Shown: positions 56,915 to 64,000 of the stretch, piece after piece
Layout: every line of letters begins with the position of its first letter
Position numbering within the stretch: the first letter of the stretch is position 1
The notes under the pieces: generated by a model
Told to the model about the DNA's origin: nothing
The model's input: only the letters and a program-made list of their open reading frames with translations
The model's database searches: none
Origin: Mycobacterium senriense
Lineage (GTDB): Bacteria > Actinomycetota > Actinomycetes > Mycobacteriales > Mycobacteriaceae
Direction of reading: 5' to 3'
NCBI RefSeq assembly: GCF_019668465.1
Contig: NZ_AP024828.1
Span: forward strand, 5,456,001 to 5,520,000
DNA: 64,000 nucleotides
Made by a program: the position numbers and the translations under genes

Positions 56915-57973
56915 CTATCCCGCCCTGCGGCCGAACGGCCGTCGCGGCGGTAGCTGCACGCCGAACCGCTTGGCCAGCCGGTAGCCCGTCAGCGCCAGGT
57001 CCCGGATGTCCTCGGGCCGCAGCCCCGACTGCAATGCGGTGTCCAGCATGCCCGCCATGCGATGGTCGGGCGCACAGCGCAGCGCCTCCTGCAGCGACAC
57101 CCCGGCGAGCGGGCCGTCGCCGCGGGCGTACGCACTGAACGCGATCAGCACCAGCGCCTCGACCCGCCACGGCGGCGGCAGCGTGCGCGCCAGCAGCGCC
57201 CACAGCGACTCGACCTCGCCGGCGCTCACCCCGACCGCGAGCGCATACAAGATGTCGCGCACCTGCGCGTCGGTCAGCGCACAGCCCAGCGTCGCCATCT
57301 CGGTGTCGGACAGCGGCTCCCCGGCCGCGACCCGGGCGGCGGCGGCCATCGCCGTCTCCACGTCGCCGCGGGTGCAGCGGACCGGATGCGCACGATGTGC
57401 CGCCCGGCGCCGGGCGGCCTGCTGCCGGACCGCGTCGGCCAGCGTGGCGGTGCGCGCCGGGTCGTCGGGCGCGATGACCGCCTGCAGGTCGGCACGCCGC
57501 GGATAGAGCCGCCTGCCCTCCAACACCGCCGCGGCGGCCAGCGGGGAGGCCGCGGGATCGTCGACCAGGCCGCTCGACCCGCAGCCCTCGGCGCAGTGCC
57601 AGCGGCCGCCGAGGGCCACCTGGTCGACGACGTGCGTGGCCCACAGCTCAATGTGGTGCTGCGACAAGGCTTCTGCCAGCGCCGCCGCCAGCTGCCGGTA
57701 TTCCTCGTTGCAGCTGGGACAGTAGGCCCCGTCCGCGTCGACGATCACCGCGATGACAGCCTCGGGGGCCGCCGCGGCGGCGACCTCCGCCAAATGCTCA
57801 ACCCGATCGGCAAGCTCCTCGGAGAGGTCGACGCGCATCACCGAACCGAGTTCCCCGTCGCCCAAAGACACTAATACCAATGAATTTTCGGGAACGAAGC
57901 CGAGAACGGCCGGCAGCGCGGCGATGAGTGCACCGGGGCGGGAAAGTTCGAAGTCTTCTCGAGGCGTCGTCAT
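56915..57973 (-). CDS. DUF4192 protein (Rv2712c-like)
   Basis: A 352-residue actinobacterial protein: LSRPGALIAALPAVLGFVPE, NSLVLVSLGDGELGSVMRVD, and AYCPSCNEEYRQLAAALAEA with a C-x-x-C, then HCAEGCGSSGLVDD. The C-terminal half is helical with LRPEDIRDLALTGYRLAKRF. ATG at 57973 (MTTPREDF) is preferred over 57982, giving the M. tuberculosis length. Function unknown. It is divergent from sthA. Confidence 0.88.
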   Translation of the reverse strand: MTTPREDFELSRPGALIAALPAVLGFVPENSLVLVSLGDGELGSVMRVDLSEELADRVEHLAEVAAAAAPEAVIAVIVDADGAYCPSCNEEYRQLAAALAEALSQHHIELWATHVVDQVALGGRWHCAEGCGSSGLVDDPAASPLAAAAVLEGRRLYPRRADLQAVIAPDDPARTATLADAVRQQAARRRAAHRAHPVRCTRGDVETAMAAAARVAAGEPLSDTEMATLGCALTDAQVRDILYALAVGVSAGEVESLWALLARTLPPPWRVEALVLIAFSAYARGDGPLAGVSLQEALRCAPDHRMAGMLDTALQSGLRPEDIRDLALTGYRLAKRFGVQLPPRRPFGRRAG

Positions 57974-58086
57974 GAGGACCAACGCTGACGGCCGCCACCG
58001 TCAACCGGTGCGCGCGTGCGCGGGTGCGGCAGCGGACCTGTGGATGAACCCAGCACTGTGCGTTGTGCTGCCTTACTGTTTAAGCC

Positions 58087-59502
58087 ATGAGTTCGGCGCA
58101 AGAGTACGACATGGTGGTCATCGGGTCCGGCCCCGGCGGACAGAAGGCCGCCATCGCCTCGGCCAAGCTCGGTAAGTCGGTCGCCGTCGTCGAGCGCGGC
58201 CAGATGCTCGGCGGTGTGTGCGTCCAGACCGGCACCATTCCGTCAAAGACATTGCGCGAGGCGGTCCTCTATCTCACCGGGATGAGCCAGCGCGAGCTCT
58301 ACGGTGCGAGCTACCGCGTGAAGGAGAAGATCACCCCGGCCGACCTGCTGGCCCGAACCCAGCACGTGATCGGCAAGGAAGTCGACGTGGTCCGCAACCA
58401 GCTGATGCGCAACCGCATCGACCTGCTGATTGGCCACGGGCGTTTCGTCGACGCACACACCATCGAGGTCGAGGATCCGTCGCGGCGCGAAAAGATAACC
58501 ATCACAGGCAAATACGTCGTCATCGCCACCGGCACCCGGCCGGCCCGGCCCTCCGGCGTCGAGTTCGACGAGCACCGCGTGCTCGACTCCGACGGGATCC
58601 TCGATCTCAAGTCGCTGCCCACCTCGATGGTGGTGGTCGGCGCGGGCGTCATCGGCATCGAGTACGCCTCGATGTTCGCCGCGCTGGGCACCAAGGTCAC
58701 CGTCGTAGAGAAGCGCGACGACATGCTCGACTTCTGTGACCCCGAAGTCGTCGAGGCGCTGAAGTTCCACCTGCGCGACCTGGCGGTGACGTTCCGGTTC
58801 GGTGAGGAGGTGACCGCGGTCGACGTCGGCTCGGCGGGCACCGTCACCACCCTGGCCAGTGGCAAGCAGATCCCCGCCGAGACGGTGATGTACTCGGCCG
58901 GGCGGCAGGGCCAGACCGACCACCTCGACCTGCACAACGCGGAACTCGAGGCCGACAACCGCGGCCGGATCTTCGTCGACGACTTCTTCCGGACCAAGGT
59001 GCCGCACATCTACGCCGTCGGTGACGTCATCGGCTTCCCGGCGCTGGCCGCGACGTCGATGGAGCAGGGCCGGGTGGCCGCCTACCACGCGTTCGGGGAG
59101 CCGACCGACGGCATCACCGAACTGCAGCCGATCGGCATCTACTCCATCCCCGAGGTCTCCTACGTCGGCGCCACCGAGGTGGAGCTGACGAAGAACTCAG
59201 TGCCCTACGAGGTCGGCGTGGCCAGGTACCGCGAGCTTGCCCGCGGCCAGATCGCCGGCGACTCCTACGGGATGCTCAAACTGTTGGTGTCCACCGAGGA
59301 CCTCAAGCTGCTGGGCGTGCACATCTTCGGCACCAGCGCCACCGAGATGGTGCACATCGGCCAGGCCGTGATGGGCTGCGGGGGCACGGTTGAGTACCTG
59401 GTGGACGCGGTGTTCAACTACCCCACGTTCTCCGAGGCCTACAAGGTCGCGGCGCTCGACGTGATGAACAAAGTCCGGGCGCTCAACCAGTTCCGCCACT
59501 AA
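58087..59502 (+). CDS. sthA: Soluble pyridine nucleotide transhydrogenase
   Basis: A 471-residue flavoprotein of the disulphide-oxidoreductase family that transfers hydride between NADPH and NAD+. The FAD fold begins [20 protein letters not shown]. At the usual redox-Cys site the sequence is [16 protein letters not shown], so only one Cys remains, as expected of SthA rather than a reductase. The NAD(P) site is [20 protein letters not shown], the FAD contact is [20 protein letters not shown], and [20 protein letters not shown] closes. Rv2713-like. Confidence 0.95.
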   Translation: MSSAQEYDMVVIGSGPGGQKAAIASAKLGKSVAVVERGQMLGGVCVQTGTIPSKTLREAVLYLTGMSQRELYGASYRVKEKITPADLLARTQHVIGKEVDVVRNQLMRNRIDLLIGHGRFVDAHTIEVEDPSRREKITITGKYVVIATGTRPARPSGVEFDEHRVLDSDGILDLKSLPTSMVVVGAGVIGIEYASMFAALGTKVTVVEKRDDMLDFCDPEVVEALKFHLRDLAVTFRFGEEVTAVDVGSAGTVTTLASGKQIPAETVMYSAGRQGQTDHLDLHNAELEADNRGRIFVDDFFRTKVPHIYAVGDVIGFPALAATSMEQGRVAAYHAFGEPTDGITELQPIGIYSIPEVSYVGATEVELTKNSVPYEVGVARYRELARGQIAGDSYGMLKLLVSTEDLKLLGVHIFGTSATEMVHIGQAVMGCGGTVEYLVDAVFNYPTFSEAYKVAALDVMNKVRALNQFRH

Positions 59503-59538
59503 CCCGGTGGTGGCGACCCGCCGCGCTGACGATCACAA

Positions 59539-60375
59539 CTAGCAGGCGTCGGAGAGGTCGTTCGGGACCGGATCGCCGGGCCCACCGACCTCTGCCCGAT
59601 GCAGCAGCTCCGCGGTCTGCGCGTCGAACGGCGCCGAATACGACATGCTCGCGGCGCAGCCGCCCCGCTCGAGACCACCGATCAGCCCGATCAGCGTCGT
59701 GCCGCTGACCCAGGGCGCGCCGCTGGTGCCGTCCACCAGGCCCTCGCAGGCCAGCGCGGGGAACCCGGTGTCGGTGACGGACGTGCTGGCCTGACACCCG
59801 ATGGGCGAGCCACCCACGCCCGCCGGATAGCCGAGCACCGTGACGCGGCTGCCCGGCGGGGGCGTCACGCCCAGCGTCAGCGCCAGGCCGACCCGCGACT
59901 CGACGGGAACGCCGGCCTCGTTGCTGACTCGCGCGATCGCGTAGTCGGCGTGCGGGTCCTTGCTGGCCATCCAGCGTGGATCGAGGTAGACCGCGTCGGC
60001 CTTCCACACATCGGCGGGACCGGGTGCGGCGTCCCCGGCGAAACCGGGGACGAAGGTGATCAGGGAGGCGCCGGCCAGGCAGTGTGCGGCGGTCATCATC
60101 AGGTTGCCGCCCGCGGAATGCACCACCGAGCCCGTGCAGACGTGCAGCGGGCCGCCGTCGATGAAAATCGCCCCGATACGCCGATCCGGCTCGACCGGGC
60201 CCGCGACGGCCTTCTGCTCGGGCTGGCTGAGCCGTTGCACCGGGCCGCCGACGCGCGGGGCGGAAACAGGAGCGCCCGACGCATGCTGGACGGGAGGACG
60301 ACAGGCCGCCAGCGACGTTGCCACCCCCACCGCCAAGCAGAGCATCAGGATCCGAATGCGCATCGCCTTCATCAT
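59539..60375 (-). CDS. Secreted trypsin-like serine protease lipoprotein
   Basis: A 278-residue exported protease-like protein. MMKAMRIRILMLCLAVGVAT and SLAAC form a lipoprotein signal (Cys25). A chymotrypsin-fold triad is visible: MMTAAHCLAG (His98), ADYAIARV (Asp144), and CEGLVDGTSGAPW (Ser218; Gly-Thr replaces Gly-Asp). SVVHSAGGN and ALACEGL supply the walls. It may be an active protease of the periplasm or envelope. I do not recall it at this place in M. tuberculosis. Confidence 0.88.
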   Translation of the reverse strand: MMKAMRIRILMLCLAVGVATSLAACRPPVQHASGAPVSAPRVGGPVQRLSQPEQKAVAGPVEPDRRIGAIFIDGGPLHVCTGSVVHSAGGNLMMTAAHCLAGASLITFVPGFAGDAAPGPADVWKADAVYLDPRWMASKDPHADYAIARVSNEAGVPVESRVGLALTLGVTPPPGSRVTVLGYPAGVGGSPIGCQASTSVTDTGFPALACEGLVDGTSGAPWVSGTTLIGLIGGLERGGCAASMSYSAPFDAQTAELLHRAEVGGPGDPVPNDLSDAC

Positions 60376-60605
60376 GCCTGACCGGTGGTCGACAAGCCGA
60401 CTTCCGCACATCGCGGTGCGCCACAGGGTTTGCCGGCGAGCGCGCCACCGGCGCCCGGGTGCCGTTCGCGGATTACGCCTGAGGACTATCGCGTTTCAGC
60501 TCACAGCGTGACTACGAAGTTCGCTGATAGATGTCGGGTGCCGCCTGATTCGGGGGACACTTGGTAGGGCACCCTGAAGAGACCCCCGAGAGGAGGCGAT
60601 CGCAG

Positions 60606-61577
60606 ATGTCTCACCACCGAGACCCAGGTGATCAGTACCAGCCAGGGCAGGCTGGGATGTACGAGCTCGAGCTGCCGGCACCGCAATTGTCGACGTCCGA
60701 CGGCCGCGGTCCGGTATTGGTGCACGCCTTGGAGGGCTTTTCCGACGCCGGTCATGCCATCAAACTGGCAGCCGCGCACCTGAAGGCGGTGCTGGACACC
60801 GAGCTGGTCGCGTCCTTCGCGATCGACGAATTACTGGACTACCGCTCACGGCGTCCGCTGATGACGTTCAAGACCGATCACTTCACCCACTACGAGGATC
60901 CCGAGCTGAGCCTGTACGCGATGCGCGACACGATCGGCACGCCGTTCCTGTTGCTGGCCGGCATGGAACCGGACCTCAAGTGGGAGCGCTTCATCACCGC
61001 CGTCCGGCTGCTGGCCGAGCGCCTCAACGTGCGCCAGACCATCGGCCTCGGCACGGTCCCGATGGCGGTCCCCCACACTCGGCCGACCACCATGACCGCA
61101 CACTCCAACAACCCGGAGCTGATCGCCAACTTCCAGCCGTGGATCTCGGAGATCCAGGTTCCCGGCAGCGCGTCCAATTTGCTGGAGTACCGGATGGGCC
61201 AGCACGGTCACGAGGTCGTCGGCTACACCGTGCACGTCCCGCACTACCTCACCCAGACCGATTACCCGGCCGCCGCGCAGGCGTTGCTCGAGCAGGTCGC
61301 CAAGACCGCGTCGCTGGAGCTGCCGCTGACGGCGTTGACCGAAGCGGCCGAGGTGATCCGGGCCAAGATCGACGAACAGGTCGAAGCGAGCGCGGAGGTC
61401 GCTCAAGTGGTGGCCGCTCTGGAGCGCCAGTACGATGCCTTCATCGACGCTCAGGAGAACAGATCGTTACTGGCTCGCGACGAGGATCTGCCTAGCGGCG
61501 ACGAGCTGGGCGCAGAGTTCGAGCGATTTCTGGCCCAGCAGGCGGAGAAGAAGTTCGACGACGACGACAAGGCCTGA
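60606..61577 (+). CDS. PAC2-family protein (Rv2714-like)
   Basis: A 323-residue protein with the PAC2 (proteasome assembly chaperone-like) fold: GPVLVHALEGFSDAGHAIKL, ELVASFAIDELLDYRSRRPL, FLLLAGMEPDLKWERFITAV, and QTIGLGTVPMAVPHTRPTTM. The C-terminal part is a long helix (EQVEASAEVAQVVAALERQY) and acidic tail. ATG at 60606 follows GAGAGGAGGCG. In actinobacteria the role is unclear; a proteasome or ligase link is inference. Confidence 0.9.
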   Translation: MSHHRDPGDQYQPGQAGMYELELPAPQLSTSDGRGPVLVHALEGFSDAGHAIKLAAAHLKAVLDTELVASFAIDELLDYRSRRPLMTFKTDHFTHYEDPELSLYAMRDTIGTPFLLLAGMEPDLKWERFITAVRLLAERLNVRQTIGLGTVPMAVPHTRPTTMTAHSNNPELIANFQPWISEIQVPGSASNLLEYRMGQHGHEVVGYTVHVPHYLTQTDYPAAAQALLEQVAKTASLELPLTALTEAAEVIRAKIDEQVEASAEVAQVVAALERQYDAFIDAQENRSLLARDEDLPSGDELGAEFERFLAQQAEKKFDDDDKA

Positions 61578-61640
61578 CCCACTCAGCACCACGCCCCGGC
61601 CAGGCCGCCCTTAGCCCGGCCCGACACCTAGGTTGGCGAT

Positions 61641-62672
61641 ATGACCGAGCGGAAGCGCAAGAGCACGCTCCGCCCGGTGCGTGAAGTGACCGCACCCAAA
61701 CTCGAGTTCCGCACCATTCACGGTTACAAGCGGGCCTACCGCATTGCCGGCTCCGGGCCGGCGATTCTGCTGATCCACGGCATCGGCGACAACTCCACCA
61801 CGTGGAATGCCGTGCAGGCCAAGCTCGCCCAGCGTTTCACGGTGATCGCTCCGGATCTGCTGGGCCACGGACGATCCGACAAGCCGCGCGCCGACTACTC
61901 GATCGCGGCGTACGCAAACGGGATGCGTGACCTGCTCAGCGTGCTCGACATCGAGCGGGTAACCATCATCGGCCACTCGCTCGGTGGCGGCGTGGCCATG
62001 CAATTCGCCTACCAATTCCCGCATTTGGTGGAACGGCTCATCCTGGTCGGCGCCGGCGGCGTCACCAAGGACGTCAACTTCGTGCTGCGCTGGGCTTCAC
62101 TGCCGATGGGCAGCGAGGCGATCGCGCTGCTGCGGTTGCCGCTGGTGCTGCCCGCGGTTCAGGCCATGGGCCGCGTCCTGGGCCTGGCGTTGGGCAGCAC
62201 CGGGCTGGGCCGCGACCTGCCCAACGTGTTGCGAATCCTCGACGACCTGCCCGAACCGACGGCCTCCGCGGCGTTCAGCAGGACGCTGCGGGCGGTGGTG
62301 GATTGGCGTGGGCAGATCGTCACCATGCTCGACCGATGTTATTTGACCGAAGCCATTCCGGTGCAGATCATCTGGGGCACAAAGGATGTGGTGGTTCCCG
62401 TCCGGCATGCGTGGATGGCGCATGCGGCGATGCCGGGCTCGCGGCTGGAAATCTTCGAAGGTTCCGGCCACTTCCCCTTCCACGACGACCCGGCGCGGTT
62501 CATCGACGTCGTCGAGCGCTTCATCGACTCCACCGAACCCGCCGAATACGACCAGGCCCGCCTTCGCGGCCTGCTCCGCACCGGCGGCGGCGAGCAGGCC
62601 GTCTCGGGCTCCGCGCCCACTCGCGTCGCGGTGCTGAACGCCATGGGGTCCGACGAGCGCAGCGCCACCTGA
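61641..62672 (+). CDS. Alpha/beta hydrolase (Rv2715-like)
   Basis: A 343-residue hydrolase of the epoxide-hydrolase/esterase type: GPAILLIHGIGDNSTTWNAV carries the oxyanion His-Gly, then RFTVIAPDLLGHGRSDKPRA, nucleophile elbow TIIGHSLGGGVAMQFAYQFP (Ser), late Asp in IIWGTKDVVVPVRHAW, and catalytic His in FEGSGHFPFHDDP. A short cap lies between. Substrate unknown. ATG at 61641. Followed by the PhzF gene in the same direction. Confidence 0.92.
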   Translation: MTERKRKSTLRPVREVTAPKLEFRTIHGYKRAYRIAGSGPAILLIHGIGDNSTTWNAVQAKLAQRFTVIAPDLLGHGRSDKPRADYSIAAYANGMRDLLSVLDIERVTIIGHSLGGGVAMQFAYQFPHLVERLILVGAGGVTKDVNFVLRWASLPMGSEAIALLRLPLVLPAVQAMGRVLGLALGSTGLGRDLPNVLRILDDLPEPTASAAFSRTLRAVVDWRGQIVTMLDRCYLTEAIPVQIIWGTKDVVVPVRHAWMAHAAMPGSRLEIFEGSGHFPFHDDPARFIDVVERFIDSTEPAEYDQARLRGLLRTGGGEQAVSGSAPTRVAVLNAMGSDERSAT

Positions 62673-62717
62673 TCACCTTGATCGATGCGGCCGGGTGCCG
62701 CGTCGTACAGTCGGGCC

Positions 62718-63404
62718 ATGGGGATCGACGTGACGGTGCTGCGGGTGTTCACCGATTCGGACGGCAATTTCGGTAACCCGCTGGGTGTGGTGGACGCCGG
62801 CCAGGTCGAGGTCGCGGCCCGACAGCGGCTGGCAACCCAATTGGGCTACAGCGAAACCGTTTTCGTCGTTCCTCCGGCCCCCGGCTCCGCCACCGCGCAC
62901 GCCACCATCTACACGCCGCGAACCGAACTGCCGTTCGCCGGGCACCCGACCGTCGGCGCGACCTGGTGGCTGCGCGAGAACGGTTCGCCGATCAACACGC
63001 TGCAGGTGCCGGCCGGGCTCGTGCAGGTGGGTCACGACGAACACCGCGCCAGCATCAACGCCCGCTCGGACTGGGCACCCGAATTCGCCCTGCACGAATT
63101 CGCTTCGGCCGACGAGGTTCTCGCCGCCGACCCGTCGGACTATCCCGACGACACCGCGCACTACCTGTGGGCCTGGACCGATCGGGCGGCCGGGTCGTTG
63201 CGGTCGCGCACGTTCGCCGCCAGCCTCGGTGTGGTCGAGGACGAGGCGACCGGTTCGGCGGCGATGCGGATCACCGATTACCTGAGCCAGAGCCTGCGGA
63301 TCACCCAGGGCAAGGGCTCCGTCATCGACACGACGTGGAGCGCCGAAGGCTGGGTCGGCGTGGCCGGGCGAGTCGTCAATGACGGTGTGAGACACCTGAA
63401 CTGA
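62718..63404 (+). CDS. PhzF-family isomerase-like protein (Rv2716-like)
   Basis: A 228-residue protein of the PhzF/diaminopimelate-epimerase-like fold: [40 protein letters not shown] with Glu (active-site position), [20 protein letters not shown] and [20 protein letters not shown]. It is shorter than canonical PhzF. The substrate is unknown. ATG at 62718 is chosen over 62685 because it opens directly before the first strand. Confidence 0.92.
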   Translation: MGIDVTVLRVFTDSDGNFGNPLGVVDAGQVEVAARQRLATQLGYSETVFVVPPAPGSATAHATIYTPRTELPFAGHPTVGATWWLRENGSPINTLQVPAGLVQVGHDEHRASINARSDWAPEFALHEFASADEVLAADPSDYPDDTAHYLWAWTDRAAGSLRSRTFAASLGVVEDEATGSAAMRITDYLSQSLRITQGKGSVIDTTWSAEGWVGVAGRVVNDGVRHLN

Positions 63405-63425
63405 GGACGGCCGAGGCCCCCGCGT

Positions 63426-63911
63426 TCAGCGCTGCCGGTGCAGCACCGCGGCGAGGTGGTCCTGCAGCGGTTGCCCGACCGCACCCATCTGCACCGTGTA
63501 GGCGAGCTCGTCCCCGTCGATGCGGAAGGAACGCCCAAGCTCCGTCACCTGTTTCGCGCTGGGAGTCAGCCCGACCGTCGTCGTCGACATCCGCATGTCG
63601 ATGAGGTCGCCGGTGATCGAATAGGTGCCGACCTCGATCTCGGTGATGCCGCTGGGATGCGCCAGCACCAGTTCGACGTGACCCGGTTGAGGCACCCGAA
63701 GATAGCCGGTTTCGGCGTGCAAGGGCTTGCCGTCGGCTACGGCCTTGGTCTTCTGCCCGTAGGACAGAAACGGCTTACCGACGTGGGCGAACACCACTTC
63801 TTCGAGATAGTCGAAGGGCGGGATCGTCGGATACTTACCCGAGCCGCGCCCGGCCCAGGTCCCGAGGAGCGGGGCCAGCGCCGCAAGGTCGGGATGCAAG
63901 TCAGGGGGCAT
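63426..63911 (-). CDS. Nitrobindin-like haem protein / peroxynitrite isomerase (Rv2717c-like)
   Basis: A 161-residue beta-barrel haem protein. The GxWxGxGxGxYP signature is present as LLGTWAGRGSGKYPTI. A late His in LQDHLAAVLHRQR is the probable haem ligand. Nitrobindins bind ferric haem and isomerise peroxynitrite to nitrate, protecting against nitrosative stress. The start is ATG at 63911. It converges with the PhzF gene and lies 38 bp downstream of nrdR on the same strand. Confidence 0.93.
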   Translation of the reverse strand: MPPDLHPDLAALAPLLGTWAGRGSGKYPTIPPFDYLEEVVFAHVGKPFLSYGQKTKAVADGKPLHAETGYLRVPQPGHVELVLAHPSGITEIEVGTYSITGDLIDMRMSTTTVGLTPSAKQVTELGRSFRIDGDELAYTVQMGAVGQPLQDHLAAVLHRQR

Positions 63912-63949
63912 GAAACCGAGCCTAGGCCGGGACGGCTCGTCGGGTTCCG

Positions 63950-64000
63950 TCAGCCCGGGGTTGCTACTCCGCGGTGATCGCGCAGCGCCTGGATCTCGCG
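63950..64000 (-). CDS. nrdR: NrdR C-terminal end (partial)
   Basis: The last 16 codons and stop of a minus-strand gene are visible: REIQALRDHRGVATPG. This agrees with the C-terminal DFAREIEALRAHR-type end of the nrdR (Rv2718c) protein as I recall it, and the position after the nitrobindin is the syntenic one. NrdR is a zinc-ribbon/ATP-cone repressor of ribonucleotide reductase genes. The start and the rest lie beyond the window. Confidence 0.7.
   Translation of the reverse strand, partial: REIQALRDHRGVATPG

Overview
This is GC-rich mycobacterial chromosome, most likely from a slow-growing non-tuberculous species. From about 21 kb to the right edge the gene order and orientation follow the M. 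tuberculosis Rv2667 to Rv2718c segment almost gene for gene (recalled synteny, not searched here). The left third does not follow that order and is rich in species-variable secreted proteins and small orphan genes.

0-5.1 kb: the 5' part of an enoyl-CoA hydratase gene, three small genes, then four tRNA genes: Val(CAC) on the minus strand and Gly(GCC), Cys(GCA), Val(GAC) on the plus strand. In M. tuberculosis this tRNA cluster lies beside prophage phiRv2. Here it is followed by about 2.8 kb of sparse sequence with small orphan genes, a 59-residue Cys-rich gene with a strong ribosome binding site, and a 22-bp tandem repeat. No integrase is visible.

5.1-21 kb: a SnoaL-like protein, an overlapping pair made of a large DUF1023 alpha/beta hydrolase with a helical N-terminus and an LppA/LppV-like lipoprotein, a universal stress protein, a VOC/MarR divergent pair controlled by two perfect palindromes, an amidohydrolase, a CDF metal exporter, a CtaG-like membrane protein, and many small exported proteins, several of the DUF732 type. 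A SAM-methyltransferase-like gene at 17.5-18.1 kb carries a frameshift at a run of six G plus an in-frame stop.

21-35 kb: clpC2 with palindromic operators touching its start codon, an exported protein, a GNAT acetyltransferase, a ZapE/AFG1-like ATPase, ribD, an alpha/beta-hydrolase lipoprotein whose nucleophile Ser is replaced by Gly, aftC (arabinan branching), msrB, then the minus-strand haem cluster hemE, coproporphyrinogen oxidase, chdC and a methyltransferase. These are followed by echA15, a DUF3000 gene and an RNase D-like gene.

35-45 kb: dxs (isoprenoid synthesis), a CPA1 proton antiporter with a TrkA-C tail, a TrmA-type RNA methyltransferase, a large APC-type permease divergent from two TrkA-type potassium regulators (ceoB, ceoC), and small conserved genes.

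45-64 kb: DUF3710, dut, DUF3093, DUF4193, cei (with a CRP-like site between the last two), suhB, ppgK, sigA, a RidA-family gene, DUF952, a mini zinc protein, a BrkB-type membrane protein, DUF3039 and DUF3099 genes, sigB (with a SigE-type promoter and a strong terminator), ideR, DUF4192, sthA, a secreted trypsin-like lipoprotein, a PAC2 protein, an alpha/beta hydrolase, a PhzF protein, a nitrobindin and the C-terminal end of nrdR. This block combines the two main sigma factors, iron control, redox balance and nucleotide hygiene.
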